Below, one piece after another: positions 5,381 to 5,809 of a DNA stretch of 5,809 nucleotides; position 1 is the first letter of the stretch; the number at the start of each line of letters is the position of its first letter. The notes beneath the pieces were generated by a model. The model was not told the DNA's origin. It was given only the letters and a program-made list of their open reading frames with translations, and made no database searches. The DNA is from a bacterium. GTDB lineage: Bacteria > Omnitrophota > Gorgyraeia > Gygaellales > UBA12090. A program made the position numbers and the translations under genes. The stretch is taken from assembly GCA_004299495.1 (NCBI GenBank), contig SCPY01000176.1, positions 1 to 5,809 on the forward strand, given 5' to 3'.

Positions 5381-5809
5381 CTAAAAAAAACTCGCCGCTA
5401 ACTTGCCTAATAAAAAACCCGTGCCGCACGATAAGGCCCCGATCAGCAAAGTTTCCAGCCCGCTTAAAAGCCAATACACTTTGGTAATTTTAGCTTTCAT
5501 TGCCCCTAAAATGAAAAGAAATAATAAGACGCTCGCCGCGCCAACGGCCAGGGCCCGGGGCACCGTATCTAAAAGGAAGAACGGCAAAAGGGCCGGAATC
5601 GCGCCGATAATAAATGAGCCGCTTGAGATAAACCCTATTTCGTAAGGATTATCTATCGCCAGCGGGTGTATGCCGATTTCCTCCTGCACCATAAACTGAA
5701 GCCATCTCTTTTTGTCCGAGGTAATCCTTTTTACGGCAATCTCCTGCTCTTCTTTGGTAAAACCCATATCCTCAAAGATTTCCCTTATTTCCATTGTCTC
5801 TTTTTGGGG
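5381..5809 (-). CDS. VIT1/CCC1-family iron/manganese transporter, 3' part (5' end beyond the window)
   Basis: This is the C-terminal part of a vacuolar-iron-transporter-like protein that moves Fe2+ or Mn2+ across the cytoplasmic membrane, in bacteria probably outward. The frame is open to the window edge, and the five codons before the ATG at 5794 (encoding PQKET) continue the family's helical metal-binding region, so that Met is internal. Counting from that Met, residues 1-41 form the acidic cytosolic domain (EIFEDMGFTKEEQE ... DKKRWLQFMVQEE), which in plant VIT1 binds metal. Three membrane segments follow at about 54-75, 81-101 and 108-132. The usual protein of about 230 residues has two more N-terminal helices, expected upstream outside the window. 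It is the first visible gene of the stress group, 37 bases before the DJ-1 gene. Lowering free iron would limit Fenton chemistry (inference). Ferritin-like fusions, known in some relatives, cannot be excluded because the N-terminus is missing. Confidence 0.9.
   Translation of the reverse strand, partial: PQKETMEIREIFEDMGFTKEEQEIAVKRITSDKKRWLQFMVQEEIGIHPLAIDNPYEIGFISSGSFIIGAIPALLPFFLLDTVPRALAVGAASVLLFLFILGAMKAKITKVYWLLSGLETLLIGALSCGTGFLLGKLAASFF

Noticed and set aside
5381..5794. Reading the transporter as a complete 137-residue protein starting at the ATG at 5794.
   Set aside because: The frame stays open to the window edge, the preceding codons fit the family's metal-binding helix, and the two N-terminal membrane helices would be missing.

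Overview
All nine protein-coding genes I can support lie on the minus strand, packed tightly and with no strand switch. Read in transcription order (high to low coordinates) they form two groups separated by one 118-bp gap (3639-3756).

Group 1 (5809 to 3757) looks like an anaerobe's oxygen and iron defence set. It holds the 3' part of a VIT1/CCC1-type iron/manganese transporter cut by the window edge, a DJ-1/PfpI-family protein, an AhpC-type 2-Cys peroxiredoxin, and a one-iron superoxide reductase (neelaredoxin type). The superoxide reductase would turn superoxide into H2O2 without making O2. AhpC would then remove the peroxide, and the transporter would keep free Fe2+ low.

Group 2 (3711 to 29) looks like a sulfate/cysteine assimilation operon. 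A near-consensus sigma-70 promoter (TTGACA, 16 nt, TATACT) sits in the gap, overlapped by an imperfect palindrome. It precedes a cysteine-rich Rrf2 regulator with a GTG start, an Fe-S-type APS/PAPS reductase (CysH), a PiT-family permease resembling the sulfate permease CysP, a JAMM/Mov34 metallopeptidase resembling Mec-type sulfur-carrier peptidases, and HemB. A 17-bp hairpin lies between cysH and the permease gene. One reading that ties these together is sulfate uptake, reduction to sulfite, siroheme precursor supply (HemB) for a sulfite reductase, and cysteine formation on a sulfur-carrier protein released by the JAMM enzyme. ATP sulfurylase, sulfite reductase, the carrier protein and cysteine synthase are not in this window, so the last steps are inference.

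The organism is a bacterium (Shine-Dalgarno sites, sigma-70 promoter, bacterial gene families). Superoxide reductase without a visible SOD or catalase suggests an anaerobic or oxygen-sensitive lifestyle. The gene style would suit an uncultivated lineage such as Omnitrophota or a deltaproteobacterial-type anaerobe, but this is a guess. No RNA genes, mobile elements, CRISPR arrays or stretches over 300 bases without a gene were seen. No gene family here is new; the interest lies in the gene combination, the intercistronic hairpin, the putative operator and several residue changes.
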